A stretch of 64,000 nucleotides of DNA from Scybalousia_A sp052170555 (GTDB taxonomy: Bacteria > Bacteroidota > Bacteroidia > Bacteroidales > P3), in the NCBI GenBank assembly GCA_052170555.1, contig JBQNAI010000001.1, positions 1-64,000 on the forward strand, written 5' to 3'. Below are positions 44,392 to 54,186 of this stretch, in pieces (positions within the stretch are counted from its first letter, which is position 1; each line of letters starts with the position of its first letter). The notes beneath the pieces were generated by a model that was given only the letters and a program-made list of their open reading frames with translations, was not told where the DNA came from and did no database searches. The translations under genes were made by a program, and so were the position numbers.

Positions 44392-46530
44392 ATGAAAATA
44401 TATAGCACGTCACAAATTAGGAATATCGCTTTAGTAGGAGGGAATAAAAGCGGTAAAACAACCTTAGCAGAAGCTATTGCCGTCAATTCAGGAATATTGA
44501 ATCGTATGGGAACAGTGGAGGCGGGTAATACACTCTCCGATTACAGAGACATAGAAATAGAAAGAAAGTCTTCGGTTGTTAGTACGGTATTATATGCGGA
44601 AACTGAGGACAAAAAAGTAAATATTATAGATGTCCCTGGCTTTACGGATTTTCAAGGAGAGGTACTATCTGCATATTCTGCTGTAGAAACAGCTGTCATT
44701 GTTGTCAACGCTCAAAATGGGGTAGAAGTTGGTACGGAAATCGCAATGATGTACGCAGACAAAATGAATACTCCTGTGATGTTTGCTATAAATCAATTAG
44801 ATACAGAAAAGGCTGATTTTAATCACACAGTTGCGATGTTGAAAGAAAACTTCGGAGAGAAAATTACTTTAATCCAATACCCTGTCAATGCAGGTTTGGA
44901 GTTTGATTCCTTTATAGACTTACTCACACAAAAGATGTACAAGTATCCTAAGGGTGGCGGAAAAGTACAAATAAGTGATATACCCGATGATCAAAAAGAT
45001 AATGCAGAGAAATTGCGTGCTGCTTTGGTAGAGAATGCTGCTACTGGAGATGATGCTCTACTGGAGAAATATTTTGAAGAAGGAGATCTTTCTATAGAGG
45101 ATATGCGAAAAGGGTTAAAGGAAGGTATTGTTTCCCGTATGGTATATCCTGTTATTTGCATCGCTGCAAAAGAAAATATTGGAGCAGACCGGATGATAGA
45201 ATTTGTATGCAATAATGTTCCCTCTCCTAATGAAGCGATTAATACTATGGAATATAAAGATGGAGGGAATGTTACTTACAATAACACAAAGGATTTAGTC
45301 GCTTATGTATTTAAAGCTGCAAATGAACAACACGTAGGAGAGGTTACTTATTTTAAAATATTAGAAGGGGAGTTGATAAATGGAGCTGATATTGTTAATA
45401 GTAGTAATGGTTCGAAAGAAAGAATATCTCAAATAAGTGCGAATGCAGGGAAAAATAGACTGAGTCTGGACAAAGCGATTGCAGGAGATATAGTTTCTAC
45501 AATCAAAATGAAAGATGTAAAACTTGGAGCAACTTTGACTGCCACTAAAAATGCAGGTATTAAAATTAAAGATATTGAATTTCCTAAACCTATATATACG
45601 ACTGCGATCCGTGCTATTGATTCTGGAGAAGATGAAAAACTTGGAGCCGCTTTGAATGATTACACATCACATGATCCTGTTATGCAGAACTATATCGCTC
45701 GTGAGTTAAAACAGACTATAGTTGCGGCCATGGGAGAGTTTCACGTAAATACACTGAAATGGTATTTAGAGAATGTTTATAAAGTTAAAGCAGAATTTTA
45801 TGCTCCTAAGATTCCTTATAGAGAGACTATTACTAAGGATGCAGAAGCGATGTATCGTCATAAAAAACAATCCGGAGGAGCTGGGCAGTTTGGAGAGGTA
45901 TATCTGTATATTCAACCTTATTCGGAAGGAATGGCTAATCAAACTAAATATCCTATTCGTGGTACAGAGACGATAGAATTGCAATGGGGAGGAAAACTTA
46001 TTTTTAATAATTGTATTGTTGGTGGTGCTATTGATGCACGTTTTATGCCTGCTATCCTTAAAGGTATCATGGAAAAAATGGAAGAAGGACCTTTGACAGG
46101 TTCATATGCAAGAGATATTGTCGTTAACGTATTTGATGGTAAGATGCATCCCGTTGATTCTAATGAAATGGCATTCAAACTTGCAGGACGTAATGCTTTC
46201 AAAGAAGCTTTCAAGAATGCTGGACCTAAGATATTGGAGCCAATATATGACTTGGAAGTTAATGTCCCTGCTGATATGATGGGAGGAGTTATGACAGATC
46301 TTCAGGGACGCAGGGCAATTGTTATGGGTATGGATTCTAAGGGCAATCATCAAGTTATCAAAGCTAAAGTTCCTCTTGCCGAGATGAATAGATATTCAAC
46401 ATCATTATCCTCCCTTACTTCGGGACGTGGTATGTTTTCTATGAAGTACTCGGAGTATCAGGTCGTACCTACCGATGTTCAGAGTAGTCTTTTAAAAGCC
46501 TACGAAGAAACGAGTAAAGAGGAAGAATAG
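44392..46530 (+). CDS. fusA2: Elongation factor G paralogue EF-G2, altered GTPase centre
   Basis: EF-G fold, 712 residues, domains I-V in order with the domain IV tip (QSGGAGQFGEV) and C-terminal GGVMTDLQGRRA. The P-loop GGNKSGKTT (16-24) is kept. The switch II motif, DTPGH in canonical EF-G, is DVPGF here (Phe84 in place of the catalytic His), the switch I RGITI is RKSSV, and NKxD is NQLD (134-137). These are the features of Bacteroidota EF-G2, reported to translocate without GTP hydrolysis and to be needed by Bacteroides for gut fitness. The canonical fusA must lie elsewhere in the genome. Single gene with a good promoter and its own terminator. Confidence 0.9.
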   Translation: MKIYSTSQIRNIALVGGNKSGKTTLAEAIAVNSGILNRMGTVEAGNTLSDYRDIEIERKSSVVSTVLYAETEDKKVNIIDVPGFTDFQGEVLSAYSAVETAVIVVNAQNGVEVGTEIAMMYADKMNTPVMFAINQLDTEKADFNHTVAMLKENFGEKITLIQYPVNAGLEFDSFIDLLTQKMYKYPKGGGKVQISDIPDDQKDNAEKLRAALVENAATGDDALLEKYFEEGDLSIEDMRKGLKEGIVSRMVYPVICIAAKENIGADRMIEFVCNNVPSPNEAINTMEYKDGGNVTYNNTKDLVAYVFKAANEQHVGEVTYFKILEGELINGADIVNSSNGSKERISQISANAGKNRLSLDKAIAGDIVSTIKMKDVKLGATLTATKNAGIKIKDIEFPKPIYTTAIRAIDSGEDEKLGAALNDYTSHDPVMQNYIARELKQTIVAAMGEFHVNTLKWYLENVYKVKAEFYAPKIPYRETITKDAEAMYRHKKQSGGAGQFGEVYLYIQPYSEGMANQTKYPIRGTETIELQWGGKLIFNNCIVGGAIDARFMPAILKGIMEKMEEGPLTGSYARDIVVNVFDGKMHPVDSNEMAFKLAGRNAFKEAFKNAGPKILEPIYDLEVNVPADMMGGVMTDLQGRRAIVMGMDSKGNHQVIKAKVPLAEMNRYSTSLSSLTSGRGMFSMKYSEYQVVPTDVQSSLLKAYEETSKEEE

Positions 46531-46555
46531 AACTGTTCTTATATTTTTAGGAGAT

Positions 46556-46586
46556 AGGGATAAGAATAAAACTTATCCCTGTTTTT
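46556..46586 (+). terminator. Intrinsic terminator after EF-G2
   Basis: 9-bp stem (46556-46564 with 46572-46580), 7-nt loop, then GTTTTT. 25 nt past the stop codon. Confidence 0.82.
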
Positions 46587-46811
46587 CTTGTAAATTATGC
46601 GGTTTGTTAATATGGTTAAGTAATTTTATTGTATTTCAAATTTTTTTATTGTCTGTTTTTTTATCTTTCCTAAATCTAATCATAATGCTTATACCATAGA
46701 ATTACTATACTTAATGAATAACTGAATGATCTTAATATGGCAATCCTATCATTATTTGATTCAGTTGTTCTATTTTTGATGATAAGATGATTGTACGCAT
46801 TAGAAAAACGC

Positions 46812-46847
46812 GTTCAATTATTTTCATTATAATGAAAATAATTGAAC
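46812..46847. repeat. 36-nt perfect palindrome
   Basis: Every base from 46812 to 46829 pairs with 46830 to 46847. It lies 225 nt after the EF-G2 terminator, so it is not needed to end that gene. Possible protein-binding site or folded RNA; function unknown. Confidence 0.55.
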
Positions 46848-46959
46848 TGAAAATGCTATAGATAAAACAAAAAAAGATATTACTGTTATTTAAATTTATG
46901 AAAGTGTGGTGTCCGAAAATTTTTAACTACAGAAAACAAATCTGAATTAAATACACAAG

Positions 46960-46998
46960 AATAGTGGTAACTCAAATTGTAATGGCTCCACTATTTTT
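46960..46998. terminator. Hairpin near the aspS 3' end
   Basis: 8-bp stem AATAGTGG/CCACTATT (46960-46967 with 46988-46995), a 20-nt loop and T residues on the plus side. It lies 30 nt past the aspS stop codon on the minus strand, so it may end aspS; the T tract favours plus-strand use. Confidence 0.5.
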
Positions 46999-47029
46999 AT
47001 TAGTTATAATTTCTAAGAAATCTCATGTT

Positions 47030-48787
47030 TTATTTCTCTGTTTTAACAAGAGACAAATACAATTCATCTAGTTGTTTTTGATCTATATAATTAGGAGAAT
47101 CACTCATTAAATCTCTACCATTGTTATTTTTAGGGAACGCTATAAAATCACGAATAGTGTCCGTTCCGGCAAAAATAGCACATAGACGGTCAAAACCAAA
47201 AGCTAAGCCTGCGTGAGGAGGTGCACCATATTCAAATGCTCCCATCAAAAAACCAAATTGTTGCAAAGCGACTTCTTTTGTAAAGCCAAGTATTTCAAAC
47301 ATCCGCATCTGTGTTTCATTATTATGAATTCTTACGCTACCGCCTCCCACTTCGTTACCATTAATAACTAAATCATAGGCCCAAGCACGCACTTTACTTG
47401 GATCCTTGTCTAACATATCTGGATAATCATCAGGATTAGGAGCTGTGAAAGGGTGGTGCATCGCATAGAAACGATTATCTTCTCCATCCCATTCCAATAA
47501 AGGAAAATCAGTTATCCATGTTATGGCGTAGTTGAAAGGGTCTCTAAGGTTTAATCGTGACCCCATTTCTAAACGCAATGAACACAATTGAGTACGTACC
47601 TGCATTGTTTTACCACTCATCACTAATATTAAATCTCCTCTTTGTGCAGGAAATTTGTCTGCAAATTTTTGTAACTGGCTTTGCGTATAAAACTTATCTA
47701 TTGAGGACTTGAAAGTTCCATCTTCGTTATATTTAATAAAAACTAGCCCCTTTGCAGCAATTTGTGGACGTTTAACAAAATTTGTCAATTCATCCAATTG
47801 TTTTCTTGTATAGGAACCACAGCCCTTTGCACATATTCCTACGACTAACTCAGCATCATCAAATATAGGAAACCCATGTCCTTTTGCGACATCATTAAGT
47901 TCTACAAATTGCATTTCGAATCTCAAATCGGGCTTATCACTCCCATAATATTTCATAGCATCTTGCCAGGTTATTCTCTGAAATTTATCAAATAGAATAC
48001 CCTTTTCTACTTTGAAAAGGTATTTTATTAGACCCTCAAACATATTGAGAACATCCTCTTGTTCAACAAATGACATTTCACAGTCTATTTGTGTAAATTC
48101 AGGTTGTCTATCAGCACGTAAGTCTTCATCCCTAAAGCATTTAACTATCTGAAAATATCTATCGAAGCCTGAAACCATCAATAACTGTTTATACTGTTGA
48201 GGGCTTTGGGGTAAAGCATAGAATTGATTAGGATTCATGCGCGAAGGAACAATAAAATCACGTGCTCCTTCTGGTGTAGAGCGAATAAGGAAAGGTGTCT
48301 CTATTTCAAGAAAATTCTCATCTGACAAATAATTTCTTATAAGTTGTGCCAATCTGTGCCTTAATTCCAAATTTTTTCTGACTATAGAGCGGCGTAGGTC
48401 CAAATAACGATATTTCATTCGTAATTCATCACCTCCATCAGTATTATCTTCTATTGTAAATGGGGGCACCTTCGCTGCATTTAAGATTTCTATTTTACTC
48501 ACTTCTATCTCAATATCACCGGTAGCAATATTCTTGTTTTTATTAGTCCTTTCTTTAACTGTGCCTCCAACTTGAAGCACATATTCTCTATTGAGAGATT
48601 TGGACTGTTCGTAGAGATTTTTATCTGTATCAACATTGCACACTAACTGTGTGATACCATAGCGATCTCTCAAATCAATAAAAATCATACTGCCTAAATC
48701 ACGTGTCCTTTGTACCCAACCACAAAGTATAACTTTTTGTCCACAGTCGGTTATCCTCAGCTCTCCGCAAGTTTTTGTTCTTAACAT
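47030..48787 (-). CDS. aspS: Aspartate--tRNA ligase
   Basis: Class II synthetase, 585 residues. N-terminal OB-fold anticodon-binding domain (LCGWVQRTRDLGSMIFIDLRDRYG), catalytic core with ETPFLIRSTPEGARDFIVPSR, QSPQQYKQLLMVSGFDRYFQI and RADRQPEFTQID, the bacterial GAD insertion domain (~300-410), and motif 3 AGLAFGFDRL. Downstream of the acyltransferase by 36 nt, same strand. Confidence 0.97.
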   Translation of the reverse strand: MLRTKTCGELRITDCGQKVILCGWVQRTRDLGSMIFIDLRDRYGITQLVCNVDTDKNLYEQSKSLNREYVLQVGGTVKERTNKNKNIATGDIEIEVSKIEILNAAKVPPFTIEDNTDGGDELRMKYRYLDLRRSIVRKNLELRHRLAQLIRNYLSDENFLEIETPFLIRSTPEGARDFIVPSRMNPNQFYALPQSPQQYKQLLMVSGFDRYFQIVKCFRDEDLRADRQPEFTQIDCEMSFVEQEDVLNMFEGLIKYLFKVEKGILFDKFQRITWQDAMKYYGSDKPDLRFEMQFVELNDVAKGHGFPIFDDAELVVGICAKGCGSYTRKQLDELTNFVKRPQIAAKGLVFIKYNEDGTFKSSIDKFYTQSQLQKFADKFPAQRGDLILVMSGKTMQVRTQLCSLRLEMGSRLNLRDPFNYAITWITDFPLLEWDGEDNRFYAMHHPFTAPNPDDYPDMLDKDPSKVRAWAYDLVINGNEVGGGSVRIHNNETQMRMFEILGFTKEVALQQFGFLMGAFEYGAPPHAGLAFGFDRLCAIFAGTDTIRDFIAFPKNNNGRDLMSDSPNYIDQKQLDELYLSLVKTEK

Positions 48788-48823
48788 TTTATCAATCTTA
48801 TATTATAAGTCTTTGTTTGTATA

Positions 48824-49393
48824 CTATTTCAAATATTCTTTGCTTAAATTAAAATTTTCAGGATGTTTAGCTCTTATATTTTTATAGAATTCCTGTACAA
48901 TTGCAAAGTCTTTTTCATAATCTCCACTTGGAACAATTTTATTCTGCTTATTCACCCCACAAGTTTTCTTTTCGTAATCTATCCATGCCATAAAAATAGG
49001 TTTACGACTTTTTTGTGCAATGTAATAATAGCCTTTCTTCCAATTGTTCGTTTTCTTGCGTGTTCCCTCAGGTGTTATTATCAGAGAAAAGTTTTGATTT
49101 TTTTGCAACTCTTTAATAATATTATCAAAAAAACTTTTACCATCGTACCCTCTATTTACAGGGACCGCTCCCAGAGATCTTAGAATAAGATTTAGAGGGA
49201 AAAAGAATAATTCTTTTTTGATAAAAAAATGGCATCTCACACCAAGAGCCCATAGACCAGCCCGTCCCAAAACAAAATCCCACATGCTTGTATGAGGGGC
49301 TTCTATTATAACCGCATTGCTCATCTCTTCTGAGAAATCTGATATGAGACGAAAACCGAATATTTTTAATATAAGTGCACCAATCAATTTCAT
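48824..49393 (-). CDS. 1-acyl-glycerol-3-phosphate acyltransferase-like protein
   Basis: PlsC-family acyltransferase of 189 residues. The catalytic HxxxxD is His34-Asp39 (HTSMWD), the second block FIKKELFFFPL, and the substrate-binding block ITPEGTRKK. It lacks a long membrane segment, so it is a peripheral or single-pass protein. It could add an acyl chain to lysophosphatidic acid or another lipid acceptor. Between ackA and aspS. Confidence 0.85.
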   Translation of the reverse strand: MKLIGALILKIFGFRLISDFSEEMSNAVIIEAPHTSMWDFVLGRAGLWALGVRCHFFIKKELFFFPLNLILRSLGAVPVNRGYDGKSFFDNIIKELQKNQNFSLIITPEGTRKKTNNWKKGYYYIAQKSRKPIFMAWIDYEKKTCGVNKQNKIVPSGDYEKDFAIVQEFYKNIRAKHPENFNLSKEYLK

Positions 49394-49476
49394 ATTGTGC
49401 TATATACAAAATGCTAAATATCGTATATTGTATCTGCTAGCATCTATACCATACTTAGTATTCTTTAACCAATACT

Positions 49477-50682
49477 TTACTTACATAAATCAAATGTATC
49501 TTTAGCTATTACGTATTCTTCATCTGTGGTTACAGACAATATTTTTACCTTGCTATCCGGTGTAGAAATGATACCATCTTTACCCGCCATATCTTCGTTG
49601 ATATATTTATCAATTTTAGCACCTAAAAATTCTAATCCCGAAGAAATAGCCTCTCTTTGCCACCAAGCGTTTTCACCTATTCCACCAGTGAATAATATTA
49701 TGTCTACTCCTCCCATTGCAGCTGCATAAGCACCAATATATTTCTTTACTCTGTATGCGAAAACATCGAATGCATCACTTAACCTTTGGTTACCCTCTCG
49801 CTTACCTGCCATTATATCTCGCATATCAGTTACTCCTTGTGTTAAACCGTTCAATCCACAGTCTTTAGTAATAAATTTGTTTAACTCTTTGTAACCCCAA
49901 CCTTCTTTTTCCCCGATATATAATACTGCACCTACGTCTATATCTCCACAACGAGACCCCATCATTACACCCTCCACTGTTGTAAATCCCATAGATGTAT
50001 CTATACTTTTCCCATTCAACACCGCAGCAATAGAAGCACCAGAACCTAAGTGACAAGATATTATTTTTGAGTTATTAATATCAATTCCACACATCTTAGC
50101 AGCCTTTGGTGCAACATATCTGTGAGATGTACCGTGAAAACCATAGCGACGTATTCGCTCTTGTTCATAATATTTGATAGGAATACCATAAAGATAAGCT
50201 TCTGTAGGCATTGTATGATGAAAAGCTGTGTCAAAGACCGCTACTTGTGGAGCTTGAGGTAACAAATGTTCCATTGCTTCAATTCCAGCTAAGTTTGCAG
50301 GAGTATGAAGTGGAGCAAGTGGTTCCAACGACTTGATATGCTTTTTTACTTCTTCGTTGATAAGTACACTTTTTGTGAAGATTTCTCCACCATGTGCTAC
50401 TCGGTGTCCGCAGGCTTCTATTTGATTTAATGAAGAGATGATCCCCATTGTTTTATCGGTCAAAGCCTGCAAAATCATTGCAATACCATCTTTATGCGTA
50501 GGTATAGGTATTTTTTGATAGTATTTATCCTTTCCTTGAGGCTTATGAGTAAATTCTCCAATTTGTAACCCCACTCTTTCGCACAATCCTTTTGCTAGCA
50601 ATTGAGACTCTTTATCGTTGAGAATATCAATTAACTGATATTTAATTGAAGAACTCCCGCAATTTAAAACTAATATTTTCAT
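49477..50682 (-). CDS. ackA: Acetate kinase
   Basis: Interconverts acetyl phosphate and acetate with ATP production. ASKHA fold, 401 residues: VLNCGSSSIKYQL at the N terminus, VAHGGE, FDTAFHHTMP, RRYGFHGTSHRYV and CHLGSGASIAA. The usual partner gene pta is not in the window. Main energy-yielding step of the inferred fermentation. First gene of a run with the acyltransferase and aspS. Confidence 0.97.
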   Translation of the reverse strand: MKILVLNCGSSSIKYQLIDILNDKESQLLAKGLCERVGLQIGEFTHKPQGKDKYYQKIPIPTHKDGIAMILQALTDKTMGIISSLNQIEACGHRVAHGGEIFTKSVLINEEVKKHIKSLEPLAPLHTPANLAGIEAMEHLLPQAPQVAVFDTAFHHTMPTEAYLYGIPIKYYEQERIRRYGFHGTSHRYVAPKAAKMCGIDINNSKIISCHLGSGASIAAVLNGKSIDTSMGFTTVEGVMMGSRCGDIDVGAVLYIGEKEGWGYKELNKFITKDCGLNGLTQGVTDMRDIMAGKREGNQRLSDAFDVFAYRVKKYIGAYAAAMGGVDIILFTGGIGENAWWQREAISSGLEFLGAKIDKYINEDMAGKDGIISTPDSKVKILSVTTDEEYVIAKDTFDLCK

Positions 50683-50724
50683 AATATTTGTTGTTTTTAT
50701 TTTCTATTTGTTTCAATCGAGATT

Positions 50725-50754
50725 CAAAATTACAATAATTTTTTCATTTGACAA
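50725..50754 (-). promoter_or_regulatory. Promoter for ackA
   Basis: Minus-strand TTG (50754-50752), 19-base spacer, TAATTTTG (50732-50725), 43 bases before ackA. Confidence 0.7.
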
Positions 50755-51345
50755 TAATTTTCACATACTTTTCTGTTTACTCACAATTACTAATATTTTG
50801 TTTTTTCCCCCATTTATTTTGCTAAAATGACAAAAGTAGTGTTTTTTTTATAACTTGCCTATTATTTTTGTCATTCATATTATTTTGTCTATTAGCATTT
50901 GACTTTGTTAAAGTAATTATGCTCAAAGTTGGTATAAATTTTTTGTGTAATGTATTTTTTAGTATATTATAAATATTTTCAGTATGATAACTTTTATATA
51001 ACTATTTTGTAAATACACCAGTCTAGAATAATACTTGTGTGAAGACCTATAATTGCTAGATATTTGCATTATTCGTCTTTAGATTCTTATAACAATGACA
51101 AATGAATTGTTTTTATGTTTTACTACAATATTATTAATTATTTAGAAAAAGGACATAATGACAAAGATCGCTCATTACATTATCCTAAAACGAAATTATG
51201 TATTCTTAGATCACCATCATATTTCATATGATAAAAGAACGAGAAATAAATACTCTCATAAAGACACAATCTTTTAAGTATATTCACTTTAAAAATAAAT
51301 ACAGATATCTTTGCCCCATACTCTATAATAGAGATATTATTGCGA
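50755..51345. other. Intergenic region, nothing recognised
   Basis: About 590 nt between the ackA promoter and the end of the Gate-domain gene. No credible ORF; a 68-codon plus-strand frame from 51228 overlaps the real minus-strand gene and lacks support. A TATCTTTG at 51306-51313 resembles a -7 box but has no gene behind it. Confidence 0.5.
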
Positions 51346-52506
51346 TTAGAATACAAATGAAATTCCTATATAGACAAAATGAGCTATTATTCCTGCACAT
51401 AGTCCTGCAACGGTATGTGCTAAAAGTGCCTTAGAAATACATTTTCTATACCCCAAGGAGTCTAACATTGCAGTATGTGTAGAAAGGAACCCCGACCAGC
51501 ACATACCAATTGCCGTACATACAGCAACAGCATTGCCATCGAAAAAACCCCCTTCAAAGAATGTTTTTGCTAGACCCAATGCTGCTCCAACCGAACCTAA
51601 TGCTGTCATAGGGAAAGCTATTAATTCCATATGATTGAATCCAAATAGCCATTCAAAAACCCAATGAATTTTGTCGGCTAACCATGGTAAAATAGGAACT
51701 CCTTGAGTTGCTGCCCCATTATATGTTCCGGTTGCTGTATCAGGTCCAAAAGTGACAAGAATAACCAAAGTTGTTATAATCAAAACTCCGGGAATTATTG
51801 CTAATCCCAATTCTACTCCATTTTTGCCTCCATCCAATATTGCATTGAGAAAACGCATAAAAACACTTTCACTGCCTTCTGCAACTATTTCTTCACATTC
51901 TACTTCTTCTGGGGAAAGTTTAGACACAGGTTCTTTTAACTCCGGATATGTCTTTTCAATGGAATGTTGCATCAAGCGTGTAGAAATGATTGATCCGCAT
52001 ATTGCACCAAAAAGACCGACTAAAGCTCCTGATAAATGTCCATAACCTATCATTGTAATGATAACTATAAATCCCATTCCAAATGCGGTACCAAAGTTAG
52101 TTAAAGATATAAGTTGATACTTTTTGAAATAAGAAGAAAACCTCCTATCCTTACTTAAAGCAATTATTGCAGGATTATCTGAAAGGAATGTCATAACTCC
52201 ACCAAGAGCTGCTACACCGGGAAGGTTATATAAAGGCTTCATTAGAGGGCGTAATATTTTTTCTAAAAGAGTAACAATGCCAAATTCGGCAAATAACTTA
52301 CTTAATGCTCCTGTTAAAACGGTAATTCCCATTAAATAAAAACAAGTATTCATTAATAAGTTATGAGCTGTATGCATAATAGTGTTAAGCAGATTGGCCG
52401 TTCCCATACGACTACCCAATACAATACCACCACCAACTAAGATAAATAAAAAGATTGCCGCCTCAATAACGATTTTTTTCGAAAGATTTAATTTATTTCT
52501 TACCAT
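51346..52506 (-). CDS. Gate-domain (nucleoside-recognition type) membrane transporter
   Basis: About ten membrane helices over 386 residues, with a charged loop at ~200-240 (KTYPELKEPVSKLSPEEVEC). Landmarks TAHNLLMNTCFYLMGITVLTGAL, LRPLMKPLYNLPGVAALGGV, FLSDNPAII and CWSGFLSTHTAMLDSLGY match a conserved family of YjiH/CD0519-like proteins carrying nucleoside-recognition Gate domains. Substrate unknown. The porin-like gene ends 20 nt upstream on the same strand, so an outer-membrane and inner-membrane pair for one solute is plausible. Confidence 0.8.
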   Translation of the reverse strand: MVRNKLNLSKKIVIEAAIFLFILVGGGIVLGSRMGTANLLNTIMHTAHNLLMNTCFYLMGITVLTGALSKLFAEFGIVTLLEKILRPLMKPLYNLPGVAALGGVMTFLSDNPAIIALSKDRRFSSYFKKYQLISLTNFGTAFGMGFIVIITMIGYGHLSGALVGLFGAICGSIISTRLMQHSIEKTYPELKEPVSKLSPEEVECEEIVAEGSESVFMRFLNAILDGGKNGVELGLAIIPGVLIITTLVILVTFGPDTATGTYNGAATQGVPILPWLADKIHWVFEWLFGFNHMELIAFPMTALGSVGAALGLAKTFFEGGFFDGNAVAVCTAIGMCWSGFLSTHTAMLDSLGYRKCISKALLAHTVAGLCAGIIAHFVYIGISFVF

Positions 52507-52526
52507 AACAAGTCATTAAAGAAAAA

Positions 52527-53513
52527 TTATTTTTTTATGATATTAAGTTTCCAAGTAGCTCCGACAAGAAAAGTATTTATTTTACTGTTAGATACTTTTG
52601 GATCATCTATATTTGTGAAATGATATACGGCATGTAATCTTAAATTCTTATTGTTTTTTGGATAGTATTCTACACCACAACCTGCAGAAGTGTGATTATA
52701 ATCTCCCCAAGAGAGATTATTTGTAAAAGAGTTATCATTGTCGTATGATGCTTTCACAAAGAAATTATAATTTTGGCAAGTATAATTCAATTTACCTACC
52801 ATACCCCAGTGTGAAAATAAGAAATCACATTTGTCATTACTATTGTAACGGTTCACAAAATCTGTTTCTAAATACCAATTATTCAACTCAAAACGATTAC
52901 CTAATGAAATAATATTTTGAAAGTTACTTTTCCCAAATTCGCTTTCATTAATGCTCCATATAGTCTTCCACCAAGGAGCAATTTGACCGAACCATGCTAA
53001 ATTATATGACATGTTATCAGAATAAGCATTATAGAAAGGAGAGTTACTTATTTGAAAGATTATTTGTTGCTCATCATTGAAGTGATAAAACATACTTGTA
53101 GCAAATGAATAACTTTCCGGTAAAGTCCCCCATCCCTCACTCCAATAATAAACATCAATAGGAGCATAATCATATTCGAATCCACCTATGTATATTTCCT
53201 GTTTGCCAAAAGAAAAAGTCAATTTGTTATTCAATTTCCAACTGATATAAAGAAAATCGGTCGCGTTGAAAGGAGTTTTATTAGTAATATTTTTGTTTAA
53301 TCTCTGTCGTATACGATAAGATAAATTATCAGCCAATTGACCAGCCATTACAAAATTGAAGTTTTCACCTCTAAACCCTTTATCCATAGAGGTAGTGTGC
53401 CAATCAGCAGCAAAACTTCCACGAGCGTTGAAATACATCTCTTCTATATTTTGAGCATTCGCTACAAGTACATTAGCAATGAATGCCATCAAAATAATAG
53501 TTCTTCTTTTCAT
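52527..53513 (-). CDS. Outer-membrane porin-like beta-barrel protein
   Basis: Signal peptide MKRRTIILMAFIANVLVANA from ATG 53513. A TTG at 53543 lies inside the -7 box and cannot be the start. The mature ~310 residues are alternating strands with aromatic girdles (RGSFAADWHTTSMDKGF, NKLTFSFGKQEIYIGG, FLVGATWKLNII at the end), similar to phosphate-selective porin-type barrels. Likely a general or solute-specific pore working with the transporter encoded 20 nt downstream. Confidence 0.8.
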   Translation of the reverse strand: MKRRTIILMAFIANVLVANAQNIEEMYFNARGSFAADWHTTSMDKGFRGENFNFVMAGQLADNLSYRIRQRLNKNITNKTPFNATDFLYISWKLNNKLTFSFGKQEIYIGGFEYDYAPIDVYYWSEGWGTLPESYSFATSMFYHFNDEQQIIFQISNSPFYNAYSDNMSYNLAWFGQIAPWWKTIWSINESEFGKSNFQNIISLGNRFELNNWYLETDFVNRYNSNDKCDFLFSHWGMVGKLNYTCQNYNFFVKASYDNDNSFTNNLSWGDYNHTSAGCGVEYYPKNNKNLRLHAVYHFTNIDDPKVSNSKINTFLVGATWKLNIIKK

Positions 53514-53540
53514 AACATCTGAAATTTTAAAATAGGTTTG

Positions 53541-53569
53541 CAAAGGTACAAAATTTTATTTCAATACAA
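53541..53569 (-). promoter_or_regulatory. Promoter for porin-transporter operon
   Basis: Minus-strand TTG (53569-53567), 18-base spacer, TACCTTTG (53548-53541). It fixes the porin start at 53513. Confidence 0.65.
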
Positions 53570-53682
53570 TATTTCTTGCATATATTTTTTTGATTTTAGT
53601 TTTTTACATTCTAAAATGTAAGAATGGATAAGTTATACGTTTTGCCTATAAGAGTATATTGCTAATACGTTAAAATATTACT

Positions 53683-53725
53683 TGACTTTAACAAATTGTT
53701 TTCAAAAAATAAATTGTTAAAGTCA
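53683..53725. repeat. 12-bp inverted repeat
   Basis: TGACTTTAACAA (53683-53694) and its complement (53714-53725), 19-nt spacer. It lies upstream of the porin operon, so it could be an operator; no gene ends here. Confidence 0.45.
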
Positions 53726-53897
53726 GACAACAGTTTTATTTTACTTCTTCCATACCAGATAAAGTATAAATTGACATGTCAATACAACGGTTTTTTCTTC
53801 AAGTATATTGAAACATAATATTTTCTTGTACACTCAAATAATATTGACTATCTTAGAAGTATATCACATAAGTGATTGTAAATATATAGAAAGTAGA

Positions 53898-53927
53898 AAG
53901 GAGGAGATGAATTTTCATCTCCTCCTT
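53898..53927 (-). terminator. Terminator of tRNA-Phe
   Basis: 14-bp stem (53898-53911 with 53914-53927) with the tip opened for a loop, 11 nt past the tRNA 3' end, then T-rich on the minus strand. Confidence 0.75.
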
Positions 53928-53938
53928 AACACTAAAGG

Positions 53939-54011
<73 letters not shown>

Positions 54012-54035
54012 ATTACCATGGCACATTTGCGAGTG

Positions 54036-54067
54036 CAAAGTTACGACTTTTATATATTCTGACCAAA
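54036..54067 (-). promoter_or_regulatory. Promoter for tRNA-Phe
   Basis: Minus-strand TTTG (54067-54064), 20-base spacer, TAACTTTG (54043-54036). Confidence 0.7.
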
Positions 54068-54127
54068 TATTTTTGAATATTTTTTTCGTTTTATGACGAA
54101 AAATTTCTTTAATATGCCATTTTTACG

Positions 54128-54135
54128 TAATTTTG
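54128..54135 (+). promoter_or_regulatory. -7 box for ileS
   Basis: TAATTTTG, 52 bases before ileS, in the divergent tRNA-Phe/ileS interval. Confidence 0.6.
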
Positions 54136-54186
54136 CAAGCTTAATTATGTACAGGGGTATACCAAATTTATTATAATACTTTTATT

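Larger units (their letters stand above)
46587..47029. other. Intergenic region with two palindromes
   Basis: Between convergent EF-G2 and aspS. No ORF. Holds the 36-nt palindrome at 46812 and the hairpin at 46960; the rest is AT-rich without recognised motifs. Confidence 0.5.

Noticed and set aside
51306..51313. TATCTTTG as a plus-strand promoter
   Set aside because: It points into the 3' end of a minus-strand gene, with no -33 box and no ORF behind it.
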